Source: Alphaproteobacteria bacterium
GTDB taxonomy: Bacteria > Pseudomonadota > Alphaproteobacteria > UBA8366 > Aestuariispiraceae
Assembly (NCBI GenBank): GCA_030065235.1
Contig: JASJDC010000015.1
Coordinates: forward strand, 1 to 64,000
Direction: 5' to 3'
Length of the DNA stretch: 64,000 nt
The position numbers and the translations under genes were made by a program. Below the pieces are notes generated by a model that was not told the origin of the DNA, did not search any database, and saw only the letters and a program-made list of their open reading frames with translations. How positions within the stretch are numbered: position 1 is the stretch's first letter; each line of letters opens with the position of its first letter. This document shows, in pieces, positions 8,658 to 15,934 of this stretch.

Positions 8658-9548
8658 TTATAACGATTGGGGCTTCACGGCCTCGATGAAGCGGCGCAGA
8701 ATCTGATTCCCGCGATATTCCTTGGGATAATAGAGGTAGATCCCCGGAATGGTCGGCGTATAGTCGCTGAGCAATTCGACAAAACGGTCCTTGTCGACGC
8801 CTAGATTCTTGGGCGCGAATGTGTAGCCCAGACCGCTGGAGGCCGCGATTTCCGAAAACAGAACCGGCAGCGTGTTCACGATCAAGTTTCCTCCGACGGC
8901 GACCTCATAGGACCCGTCCGGCCCGTCGAAACTCCAAGGCGCGATCCGACCCGATCTCTGAAACCGGTAAAGCAGGCAGTTGTGGCCTAAGAGATCGGCT
9001 GGCGTTTCCGGCGCGCCATGCAACGCCACATAGTCGGGGCTCGCCAGGACCGCCAATTTCAGATCGCCATGCAGCCGAACCGACCGCATATCGGGATCGA
9101 TCCGGTCTCCAAGGCGAATCCCAGCATGGAACCCTTCCTGGACGATGTCGACAAACGCCTCCGTGACATTCAGTTCCAGCGTGATCTCGGGAAACCGCGC
9201 GCGGAAGGCCGGCAGACGGTCGGCGATGCACATTCGGTAGGCGAATTCCGGCATCGTTAGCCGCAGGACGCCCCGTTCGCTGCGGCCGGTGTCGCGGGCG
9301 AACTGGACCGCTTCGGCGAGCTGTTCGAAAGCCGGTCCCGACCCGCGATACAGCGCCGCCCCGGCGTCGGTCAGCGTGACCTTGCGCGTGCTGCGCACGA
9401 ACAATGGCGTCCCGATCCGCGCTTCCAGCGCCTTGAGTTGATGGCTGACGGTGGAAGGCTGCAGGCCGAGCCGGTCCGCGGCCGCGCGCAACGAACCTTC
9501 GTCGGCGATGGCGGAGAAGACTTCGAGCGCGGTCAACGGAAGTCTCAT
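8658..9548 (-). CDS. LysR-family transcriptional regulator
   Basis: 296 residues with an N-terminal winged helix (residues 1-60, ADRLGLQPSTVSHQLKALEA) and a LysR substrate-binding domain. The start ATG 9548 matches the family N-terminus. It lies 85 bp upstream of the SLC13 permease on the same strand and divergent from a SnoaL-like gene, so either could be its target. The effector is unknown. Confidence 0.92.
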   Translation of the reverse strand: MRLPLTALEVFSAIADEGSLRAAADRLGLQPSTVSHQLKALEARIGTPLFVRSTRKVTLTDAGAALYRGSGPAFEQLAEAVQFARDTGRSERGVLRLTMPEFAYRMCIADRLPAFRARFPEITLELNVTEAFVDIVQEGFHAGIRLGDRIDPDMRSVRLHGDLKLAVLASPDYVALHGAPETPADLLGHNCLLYRFQRSGRIAPWSFDGPDGSYEVAVGGNLIVNTLPVLFSEIAASSGLGYTFAPKNLGVDKDRFVELLSDYTPTIPGIYLYYPKEYRGNQILRRFIEAVKPQSL

Positions 9549-9556
9549 ATCGGGTC

Positions 9557-9583
9557 TCTCATTGTTCGATCTTATACATGAGA
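9557..9583. promoter_or_regulatory. Dyad between LysR gene and SnoaL-like gene
   Basis: TCTCAT-N15-ATGAGA is a perfect 6-bp inverted repeat just upstream of the LysR start in the divergent promoter region. Position suits a LysR autoregulatory site, but the spacing is longer than the usual T-N11-A box. Confidence 0.35.
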
Positions 9584-9687
9584 AACCTGAAGAAACGTTC
9601 CATTATTCCAAACAGAGTTATCTGTCATACTTCCAAAGCATGACAGATCAGCGCCCTTCGCTGGCGCATCGAAAGGGAGAGATGAGG

Positions 9688-10287
9688 ATGACTCAAACAA
9701 TGCAGGCACTTCTGGCAATGCGGACACTTCTGGGCGGCGCGGCGGCGCTGGCCATACTTGTTGGGGCTGCGGGCGGGTCGGCGCTGGCCGCGCCGGAGAT
9801 CGCCGGCGATGCGGTCATCGAGGCGACAGCGGTGGATCATGCGAATATCGTGCGAATCACCGGCGCCCTGGATGCAGCGGTCGACGCCAAAGACTGGGCT
9901 GGCGCCCGCGCGCTGTTCACCGATACCATCACGGTCGACTTCACCTCGCTGGCCGGCGGCGAACCGGCGACCATCCCGGCGGACGGTCTGATCCAGGGCT
10001 GGAGTTCGAATCTCACAGCCGAGAAGACCTCTTTTCACTTGCGCGGCAATTATCGCGTAACGTTCGAGGGACCAGACCGGGCCGTGGTGCATAGCCACGG
10101 CTATGCTTGGAACCGGATGGAACGCGGGGCTCTGACGGAAAATGGCGGCGATCCGTTGTGGGAGGTTTGGGGGACCTACCTGCACACCCTTGAGCGCACT
10201 GCCGAGGGCTGGCGCATCGCTGGGATGACCTTCACCGCGACAGCGCAACGCGGCAACAATTTCGTTCGCGACACGCCGGGCCAATAG
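9688..10287 (+). CDS. Secreted SnoaL-like (NTF2 fold) protein
   Basis: About 199 residues. AAGGGAGAG (9673-9681) precedes both ATG 9682 and ATG 9688; spacing favours 9688. A signal peptide is visible (hydrophobic LLGGAAALAILVGAAGG, then SALAA as the likely cleavage site). The mature part resembles SnoaL-like ring-shaped domains: a helix with DAKDWAGARALFTDTITVDF followed by strands ending in GWRIAGMTFTATAQRGN. Such proteins can be small enzymes or binding proteins. Divergent from the LysR gene, which probably regulates it. Confidence 0.75.
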   Translation: MTQTMQALLAMRTLLGGAAALAILVGAAGGSALAAPEIAGDAVIEATAVDHANIVRITGALDAAVDAKDWAGARALFTDTITVDFTSLAGGEPATIPADGLIQGWSSNLTAEKTSFHLRGNYRVTFEGPDRAVVHSHGYAWNRMERGALTENGGDPLWEVWGTYLHTLERTAEGWRIAGMTFTATAQRGNNFVRDTPGQ

Positions 10288-10480
10288 CGTCCTGACCTCG
10301 GGCGGTAGAGCTCGACGCTCCTCCCGATTAACTCGACGGCGTCGTGGCCCGGGCGCGCCCCCTGGCGCTGCGGCAATCCTTCGCAGGGTCGCGCGGGCGA
10401 CGGCGCGTGCGGTTCGGTTGACGGTGTCACGAACCCCGATAGACTGCATGGCAAGTTTCTTTTTTGTGAAGAAAGTTTCC

Positions 10481-11920
10481 ATGCACACCCACACGATCGT
10501 CGTCCTCTCCACCGATGACGGCTTGGTGGCCGAGGTCTCCAAAGCGCTGGAGGCGGATCCGAGCTACCGCATCATCATTTGCCAGAGCGAGCGTGAGGCC
10601 GAATTGCGCTTGAACGCCCTGGAAGCGCATCTGTTGATCTGCGGGCTCGATGCGGTCGAGGATCTGTCGGAGAATATCTTACAGAAGGCGCGGATCTTCC
10701 ATCCACTGGTCGCCCGCCTGTTGATTGGGCCGGCGGAGCGGGCGCCCGACTGTGCGGTCCTGGCGCGGAACACCGGCGTTTATCTTTACGCATTGCGACC
10801 GGCGCCCATTGACCTGTTGCAACTTTTCGTCAAGCGCGCGTTAGAGGTCAATGAGTTGGCGCGCCGACACCGGGTCCTGTCGCGCGAGTTGAAGATCTCG
10901 ATGGATGACGACCTGTTCAATGAAGGCGAGAGCCTGTCGGTCAGCGGCGGCGTCTCGCAATTTGAGAAGCTGGTCTATGCCAGCCCCCTGATGGCGGAAC
11001 TTTGCGCCGAGGCGAAACAGGCGGCCGGCACCGAACTGCCCGTTCTGATTCAAGGCGAGACCGGCACCGGCAAGGAACTGTTGGCGCGTGCGATCCATTA
11101 CAACTCGGCGCGGATGAATTCACCGATCCATGTTCAGAATTGCGGCGGGGTCAGCGACGACATGCTGCATTCGGAACTGTTCGGTCATATCCGCGGCGCC
11201 TTCACCGGCGCGATTTCTGACCGGCTGGGCCTGTTCCGCGCGGCCGATGGCGGCACCGTCTTCCTCGACGAAATCTCCGAAGTTTCGCCCAGTTTCCAGG
11301 TCAGCCTGCTGCGTTTCCTGCAGGAGGGCGAGGTGAAGCCGTTGGGCTCCGACACGATCTCGCATTCCGACGTCCGGGTCGTCGCCGCCAGCAACCGGTC
11401 CCTGGCCGAGTTGGTCGAGAAGGGTGAGTTTCGGCGCGATCTTTATTACCGGCTGAAAGGGTTCGAGCTAACGATCCCCCCGCTGCGCAGCCGCCGGGAG
11501 GATATCCCGGCGCTGACCCAATTCTTCATCGAGAAATATTCGGGCGTCGTCGGCCGGCGCGTGGTCGGAGTCGCCCAGGACGCGCTGATCAAGCTGGAGG
11601 CCTATCAATATCCCGGCAATGTCCGCGAGTTGGAAAGCGAGATCCGCCGCATGGTCGCGGTGGCGGAACAGGGCGGCTATATCTCCGCCCGGCATCTTTC
11701 GTCGGCCATCGCCGACGCCCCTGTCGCACCGGCCGAGGCGGGCGCCTTCACCCCGCAAGGGGGCAACCTGAAGGAAATGGTCGAATCGCTGGAACGCGAG
11801 CTGGTCGCCTCCACCTTGGTCCGCACCCATTGGAACCAAAGCAAGGCGGCGGCGGAACTCGGCCTATCGCGGGTGGGCCTCGCCAACAAAATTAAGCGTT
11901 ACGGACTACAAAACGCCTAA
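10481..11920 (+). CDS. hupR: HupR/HoxA-like sigma54 activator with degenerate receiver
   Basis: 479 residues from ATG 10481 (AAGAAAG just upstream; ATG 10448 in frame is an alternative). Order: receiver-like domain (about 1-120), AAA+ sigma54-interaction domain with Walker A GETGTGKE, the sigma54-contact loop GAFTGA and Walker B GGTVFLDEI, and a C-terminal Fis-type HTH (NQSKAAAELGLSRVGLANKI). The phosphoacceptor position appears to be Gly55 (LLICGLDAV) although the acidic pair Asp12/Asp13 remains, and the usual Lys-Pro is Arg-Pro. It lies 3 kb before a perfect sigma54 promoter for hupSL, its probable target. No histidine kinase or sensory hydrogenase is nearby. Confidence 0.85.
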   Translation: MHTHTIVVLSTDDGLVAEVSKALEADPSYRIIICQSEREAELRLNALEAHLLICGLDAVEDLSENILQKARIFHPLVARLLIGPAERAPDCAVLARNTGVYLYALRPAPIDLLQLFVKRALEVNELARRHRVLSRELKISMDDDLFNEGESLSVSGGVSQFEKLVYASPLMAELCAEAKQAAGTELPVLIQGETGTGKELLARAIHYNSARMNSPIHVQNCGGVSDDMLHSELFGHIRGAFTGAISDRLGLFRAADGGTVFLDEISEVSPSFQVSLLRFLQEGEVKPLGSDTISHSDVRVVAASNRSLAELVEKGEFRRDLYYRLKGFELTIPPLRSRREDIPALTQFFIEKYSGVVGRRVVGVAQDALIKLEAYQYPGNVRELESEIRRMVAVAEQGGYISARHLSSAIADAPVAPAEAGAFTPQGGNLKEMVESLERELVASTLVRTHWNQSKAAAELGLSRVGLANKIKRYGLQNA

Positions 11921-11941
11921 GACCCGACTAGTTTTGTGGAA

Positions 11942-12163
11942 ATGGCCGGTTCCGACGACAATCTCTTGCGTTTTCCGCAATCCCGCGTGCGCGGTCCCGG
12001 CGCCCGTCGTCCGGTCAAAGTGATCGGCATGACCAAACTGGCCGAAACAATCAATCCCAGCGGCAACGGCGCCATGGGCCACTGGTGCAGCCGCTGCAAG
12101 GGCGTCTGGTTCGGCTGCGGCGGCGAAACCGAATGCCCCGCCTGCGGCAACCGCCACGGTTGA
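11942..12163 (+). CDS. Small zinc-ribbon protein
   Basis: 73 residues starting 21 bp after hupR. The C-terminus has two CxxC knuckles (CSRCKGVWFGCGGETECPACG) expected to bind one zinc ion; the N-terminal half is basic and proline-rich with no recognisable domain. ATG 11942 is chosen over the in-frame GTG at 11936. The short spacing suggests co-transcription with hupR. Function unknown; a DNA, RNA or protein-binding accessory role is possible. Confidence 0.6.
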   Translation: MAGSDDNLLRFPQSRVRGPGARRPVKVIGMTKLAETINPSGNGAMGHWCSRCKGVWFGCGGETECPACGNRHG

Positions 12164-12208
12164 TGTGCGCTGCCGGCGCCGCCGCGCGGCCCTAGCGACG
12201 TGGCTTGG

Positions 12209-13744
12209 TCAATCGGCGTTTTCCGGAATCGTGGTTCCGCCCGCGCCGCCGGGAGTGCGCGTTTCGCGATACCGTTCGAGCTGTTTTCGGCGGAAATCCT
12301 CGGCCGTGTAGCCGCTGAGATATGAATCCGCTTTTTCCAGAAGCGCCAAGGCGCGGTCGGCGTCGCCCTCCCAATCCGCGAGCAAGGCCCGACAGAGCGC
12401 TGCTAGGGCCAATGTGTCGGGCGAGAAGCCTTTTGAAAGCACTGACATGGAGCCTGAAAACACTGGTATGGAGCGCATAAAATCTCGCGCCCGCTCATCC
12501 GCGCCGCTTTCAAGTAGGGCTTGCGCCCAGATCAATTGGCTTGTCAGAGTGTCTGGGTGCTCGGCTCCCTCGACTTTTTCCAACAACGGCAAGAGGGACT
12601 TGAATTGGTCCGCCGCTTCGGCTGCGCGGCCTTGGTACAGGATTGCGCGGGCGAGTGTCTGCCGAGTTATCAGTGTATTCGGGTCCTCGGCGCCTCTAAC
12701 TTTTTCTTGCAGCGGCAAGAGCGTATCGAACAGAGCCTCCGCCTCTGCCGCGCGGCCTTGGACTAAAACTGCGCGGGCGAGGTCGTGCCGAGTTGTGAGT
12801 GTGTTCGGGTGCTCGGGGCCCCTTACTTCTTCTTGTAGCGGTAGTAGCGCCCTAAACTGGCTCTCCGCCTCCGCCGCGCGGCCTTGGTTCAGGATTGCGC
12901 GGGTGAGTATGTGCCGGGTTGTAAGTGTATCGCGGTCCTCTGGGCCTCTGACTTTCTCATCCAACTGCAGCAGCGCGCCTAACAGGGCTTCCGCTTCCGG
13001 CGCACGATCTTGGTCCAGGATTGCGCGGGCGAGTGTCTGCCGAGTTATGAGCGTGTTTGGGTGCTCGGCGCCTCTGACTTTATCATCCAACGCGACGAGC
13101 GCTTCTAGAAGGGTTTCGGCCTCCGCGGCGCGGCCTTGCTCGTAGACCGAGCGAGCGAGATAAAACCGGGTAGCCAGCGTGTTGGGTTCTTCGGCCTGGT
13201 CGAGGGCGACGCGCCAGTCGAGGCAGATCTGGAACAGCGCCTCGGCCAGCCGGGCCGCGCTTGTCGTTCCCTCATCCAGGATTTTAACGCCGCGTTCATG
13301 GAGATCGAAATCGGAGTCGCCGACCTCCGCCAGGATGGTCTCGATCCGGTCCAGCAAGTCAGGCGGCCATGATCGATTCGGCCCGAACGCCAACGCGGGC
13401 GGCAGGGCGCCGGTCTCGGCCTCCGCGTTTTGCTCGGAAGAGAGTTGATCCGGCCCGATCTTGGCCCCGCGCAGATCGGCTTGATCCAGCCGCGCGCCGG
13501 TCAGGATCGCGCCGGTCAGGTCGACGCGCCGGAGCACCGCGCCGCTGAGATCGACGCCCGACAAGTCGAACCCCGTCAGGTCCTCTTCTGGCTGCAAGAC
13601 GATCCGGGTGAGCGGCACGCCCCGCAGATCCGCCGCCGGGTCCAATCCGGCGAGGCGGACAAGATGCGTAAACCGTCCATCCTCGGCCTCCGCGACCGCG
13701 GCCAAGGCCGCCCGTTCGTCCCCGTCAAAAAAGCCGGAACTCAT
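12209..13744 (-). CDS. Pentapeptide-repeat and tandem TPR protein
   Basis: 511 residues. Residues about 54-98 form nine A/DLxxx pentapeptide repeats (DLTGF DLSGV DLSGA ...), which fold into a right-handed beta helix. Residues 185-436 hold five full and one partial 42-residue kinesin-light-chain-like TPR repeats (HPNTLxTRxxLARAIL, QGRAAEAE, LLPLxEKVRG). No catalytic motif or signal peptide is seen. Its ATG overlaps the stop of the upstream unknown gene (ATGA), so the two are translationally coupled. The architecture suggests a protein-protein scaffold; partner and role are unknown. Confidence 0.8.
   Translation of the reverse strand: MSSGFFDGDERAALAAVAEAEDGRFTHLVRLAGLDPAADLRGVPLTRIVLQPEEDLTGFDLSGVDLSGAVLRRVDLTGAILTGARLDQADLRGAKIGPDQLSSEQNAEAETGALPPALAFGPNRSWPPDLLDRIETILAEVGDSDFDLHERGVKILDEGTTSAARLAEALFQICLDWRVALDQAEEPNTLATRFYLARSVYEQGRAAEAETLLEALVALDDKVRGAEHPNTLITRQTLARAILDQDRAPEAEALLGALLQLDEKVRGPEDRDTLTTRHILTRAILNQGRAAEAESQFRALLPLQEEVRGPEHPNTLTTRHDLARAVLVQGRAAEAEALFDTLLPLQEKVRGAEDPNTLITRQTLARAILYQGRAAEAADQFKSLLPLLEKVEGAEHPDTLTSQLIWAQALLESGADERARDFMRSIPVFSGSMSVLSKGFSPDTLALAALCRALLADWEGDADRALALLEKADSYLSGYTAEDFRRKQLERYRETRTPGGAGGTTIPENAD
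12563..13192 (-). repeat. Five tandem 126-bp TPR-coding units
   Basis: The DNA coding residues 185-394 of the pentapeptide/TPR protein is five near-identical 126-bp units in tandem, with a degenerate sixth unit after it. Units differ mostly at scattered bases, indicating recent duplication and a capacity to change copy number by recombination. Confidence 0.8.
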
Positions 13745-14673
13745 GCTTCTTCCTCTGGCTTAGCTCGGGTCAGCCGGGCGCGCGCGAGGACAAGCCGGCC
13801 GTGAAAATCCGCCCCGTCGTCCGAGCTTTCAACCTCATTGGCGTCCTCGCTTACCAACCCGATCGCGGCGGCGCGCCTTTCCAGCGCCTTCGCGAAAAGG
13901 GCGCGAAAGACGGCGTCCCGGTTCGCCGTATCCGTATTGAAAAGACCGCCCATCAGCGTTCGCTTTTCACCCGCGACCCAGATATCGGGGCGCGTGACGA
14001 TCAGCGAGACGGTCACATCAGCCGCGCCATCGTCGAAAGTGACATCGCACAGCGGGTCATCCCCGATCATGCGTTCCTGCAAGGCCGGCCGATCTTCATT
14101 CAGCACGACGGCGGCCAGCCCCCAGCACCGTATGCTGACCTGCCACACGTCTTTATAGTGTCGGACAAAGGCGCCTTCCCCTACCTGTTCTTCAGAGACC
14201 GCCTGCCGCCATTGACCGCTCGCCTTGGCTTGTAGAGTGAGGTGTCGCAACCAGGGCGGCGTTTCACCATCGACGCCCCCGGCGGTGTTCCCGCTCTTCT
14301 CCGACTCGCTTCTCTCGGTCGATGAGTAGTTCTTGGAATAGACGATGCGTTCATATCTTGGGTTCAATGGGATACCGCCAACACGGGTCTCGACCTCGAT
14401 GTGCGCGGAGGCAAGGCCGAACTCCATCATTTTGACGCCGCTTGGCGTGGGGATCTCTTCTTGAACCTTGTTGAACCAAGCGCCGACGGACAGCCCAAAC
14501 CTATCCACATGTTGGAACTGCGTCATCGCCTCGACCATGATTGAGGCCAAAGCTTCCACAGGATTCTCGGGATCGTGGATTGTGAACAAAGCGCTCTCCG
14601 GTCGAGCAAAAATGAAGGCTATTACGCATTGTTGTATCGGCCAACCCGATGCTGCGCCTTGGCTCAATACCAA
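13741..14673 (-). CDS. Unknown protein coupled to the TPR gene
   Basis: Up to 310 residues from a TTG at 14673; upstream in frame there is no ATG or GTG before a stop. The next ATG is at 14538, but the residues between (CVIAFIFARPES) read like genuine protein, so the true N-terminus is unsettled and may have been lost. The middle has WLRHLTLQAKASGQWRQ and the rest is mixed charged sequence with no motif I recognise. Translationally coupled to the TPR protein, so they probably act together. Codon use does not stand out. Confidence 0.55.
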   Translation of the reverse strand: MVLSQGAASGWPIQQCVIAFIFARPESALFTIHDPENPVEALASIMVEAMTQFQHVDRFGLSVGAWFNKVQEEIPTPSGVKMMEFGLASAHIEVETRVGGIPLNPRYERIVYSKNYSSTERSESEKSGNTAGGVDGETPPWLRHLTLQAKASGQWRQAVSEEQVGEGAFVRHYKDVWQVSIRCWGLAAVVLNEDRPALQERMIGDDPLCDVTFDDGAADVTVSLIVTRPDIWVAGEKRTLMGGLFNTDTANRDAVFRALFAKALERRAAAIGLVSEDANEVESSDDGADFHGRLVLARARLTRAKPEEEA

Positions 14674-14715
14674 AGCTGGCCCGGCCCACTGCGAGCGCGG
14701 GCTAAACGCATTCTA

Positions 14716-14763
14716 AAATGTAAAGAATGTTATCATTAAGGGATGATAACAAAATTTACATTT
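14716..14763. promoter_or_regulatory. Nested 48-bp palindrome upstream of hupS
   Basis: Two inverted repeats share one centre: outer arms AAATGTAAA (14716-14724) and TTTACATTT (14755-14763), inner arms TGTTATCAT (14728-14736) and ATGATAACA (14743-14751), separated by 3-base gaps and a TAAGGG core. The centre lies about 110 bp upstream of the -24/-12 promoter, the normal distance for an enhancer-binding activator, so this is the best candidate for the HupR-like protein's upstream activating site. Confidence 0.7.
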
Positions 14764-14831
14764 ACACCCTGATTAGACCCTATTTCTTCACCCGGTATTG
14801 ATTATCCATTTGAAAATAAACGGAAAATTCA

Positions 14832-14844
14832 AAATGTAACATTT
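14832..14844. promoter_or_regulatory. AAATGT-A-ACATTT palindrome abutting the -24 element
   Basis: A 13-base palindrome with the same AAATGT/ACATTT half-sites as the outer arms at 14716 and 14755, ending on the first base of the -24 hexamer. A protein bound here would touch the sigma54 promoter, so it may serve repression or looping (inference). Confidence 0.45.
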
Positions 14845-14859
14845 GGCACATTGCTTGCT
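14844..14859 (+). promoter_or_regulatory. Sigma54 (-24/-12) promoter of hupSL
   Basis: TGGCAC (14844-14849), five bases, then TTGCT (14855-14859) gives an exact GG-N10-GC sigma54 promoter. Transcription should begin near 14870, leaving a leader of about 75 bases before hupS. The presence of a GAFTGA-containing activator 3 kb upstream supports it. Confidence 0.85.
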
Positions 14860-14943
14860 CTTATGGGGGAGAAGTCTATTCAGGCTTTGTTCGTTGCGGC
14901 CGGTCCGGCTCTTGGGCCGTCGCGTCTCATTGGGGAGGAAGGT

Positions 14944-15906
14944 ATGGCCAATCTATTATGGCTGCAGGGCGGCGCCTGCTCTGGGAACACGATGTCGTTC
15001 CTGAACGCCGAAGAACCGAGCGCCTGCGACTTGGTGACGGATTTCGGGATCAACGTGCTCTGGCAGCCTTCGTTGGGGCTTGAGCTCGGCGACAATGTGA
15101 AAGCCATTTTGGAGAAGTGCATTTCCGGCGAGATTCAGCTGGATATTTTCGTATTCGAAGGCTCGGTCGTGAACGCGCCCGACGGCACGGGGAACTGGAA
15201 CCGGTTCTGCGGCCGGCCCATGAAAGAGTGGGTGCGCGAGCTGTCCGACGCGGCGCAGTTTGTCGTCGGCATCGGCGATTGCGCGACCTATGGCGGCATT
15301 CCGGCGACCGCGCCGAACCCGTCCGAGAGCCAGGGCCTGCAATTCCTGAAGCGCGAGCATGGCGGTTTCCTGGGCGCCGACTTCACCTCGAAGGCGGGCC
15401 TGCCGGTGATCAACATCCCGGGCTGTCCGGCGCACCCGGATTGGGTCACGCAAATCCTGGTGGCGGTCGCGACGGGCCGCGCCGGCGATCTGACGCTGGA
15501 CGAGTTTCAGCGGCCGAAGACCTTCTTCTCGAGCTTCACCCAGACAGGCTGCACGCGAAACATGCATTTCGCCTATAAGGTCTCGACCACGGCCTTCGGT
15601 CAGCGAAAAGGCTGCCTGTTCTATGATCTCGGCTGCCGCGGTCCGATGACCCACAGCCCCTGCAACCGGATCCTATGGAACCGGGTCTCGTCCAAGACCC
15701 GCGCCGGGATGCCGTGTCTGGGCTGCACCGAGCCGGAATTCCCATTCTTCGATCTTGCGCCGGGCACGGTGTTCAAGACCCAGACCATGATGGGCGTGCC
15801 GAAAGACCTGCCGGAGGGCGTCGACAAGAAGGGCTATATCAAGCTGACCGCCGCCGCCAAGGGCGCCGCGCCGGCTTGGGCCGAAGAAGATATTTTCGTC
15901 GTCTAA
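14944..15906 (+). CDS. hupS: Group 2a uptake [NiFe]-hydrogenase small subunit
   Basis: 320 residues from ATG 14944, which follows GGGGAGGAAGG. There is no Tat signal, so the enzyme is cytoplasmic or on the inner face of the membrane. The N-terminus MANLLWLQGGACSGNTMSFL is of the cyanobacterial HupS type: in the usual proximal-cluster motif CTGCSE the second cysteine is Asn here. Other cluster ligand regions are GDCATYGG, GCPAHPDW, FTQTGCTRN, KGCLFYDLGC and MPCLGCTEP. The subunit carries three Fe-S clusters that move electrons from the NiFe site. The first gene behind the sigma54 promoter. Confidence 0.96.
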   Translation: MANLLWLQGGACSGNTMSFLNAEEPSACDLVTDFGINVLWQPSLGLELGDNVKAILEKCISGEIQLDIFVFEGSVVNAPDGTGNWNRFCGRPMKEWVRELSDAAQFVVGIGDCATYGGIPATAPNPSESQGLQFLKREHGGFLGADFTSKAGLPVINIPGCPAHPDWVTQILVAVATGRAGDLTLDEFQRPKTFFSSFTQTGCTRNMHFAYKVSTTAFGQRKGCLFYDLGCRGPMTHSPCNRILWNRVSSKTRAGMPCLGCTEPEFPFFDLAPGTVFKTQTMMGVPKDLPEGVDKKGYIKLTAAAKGAAPAWAEEDIFVV

Positions 15907-15934
15907 ACGGACGGCTGAACAGGAGGAATAGACT

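Noticed and set aside
12563-13192. CRISPR-like repeated array
   Set aside because: The 126-bp units are in-frame TPR codons with no spacers; the hypB histidine tract was dismissed for the same reason.
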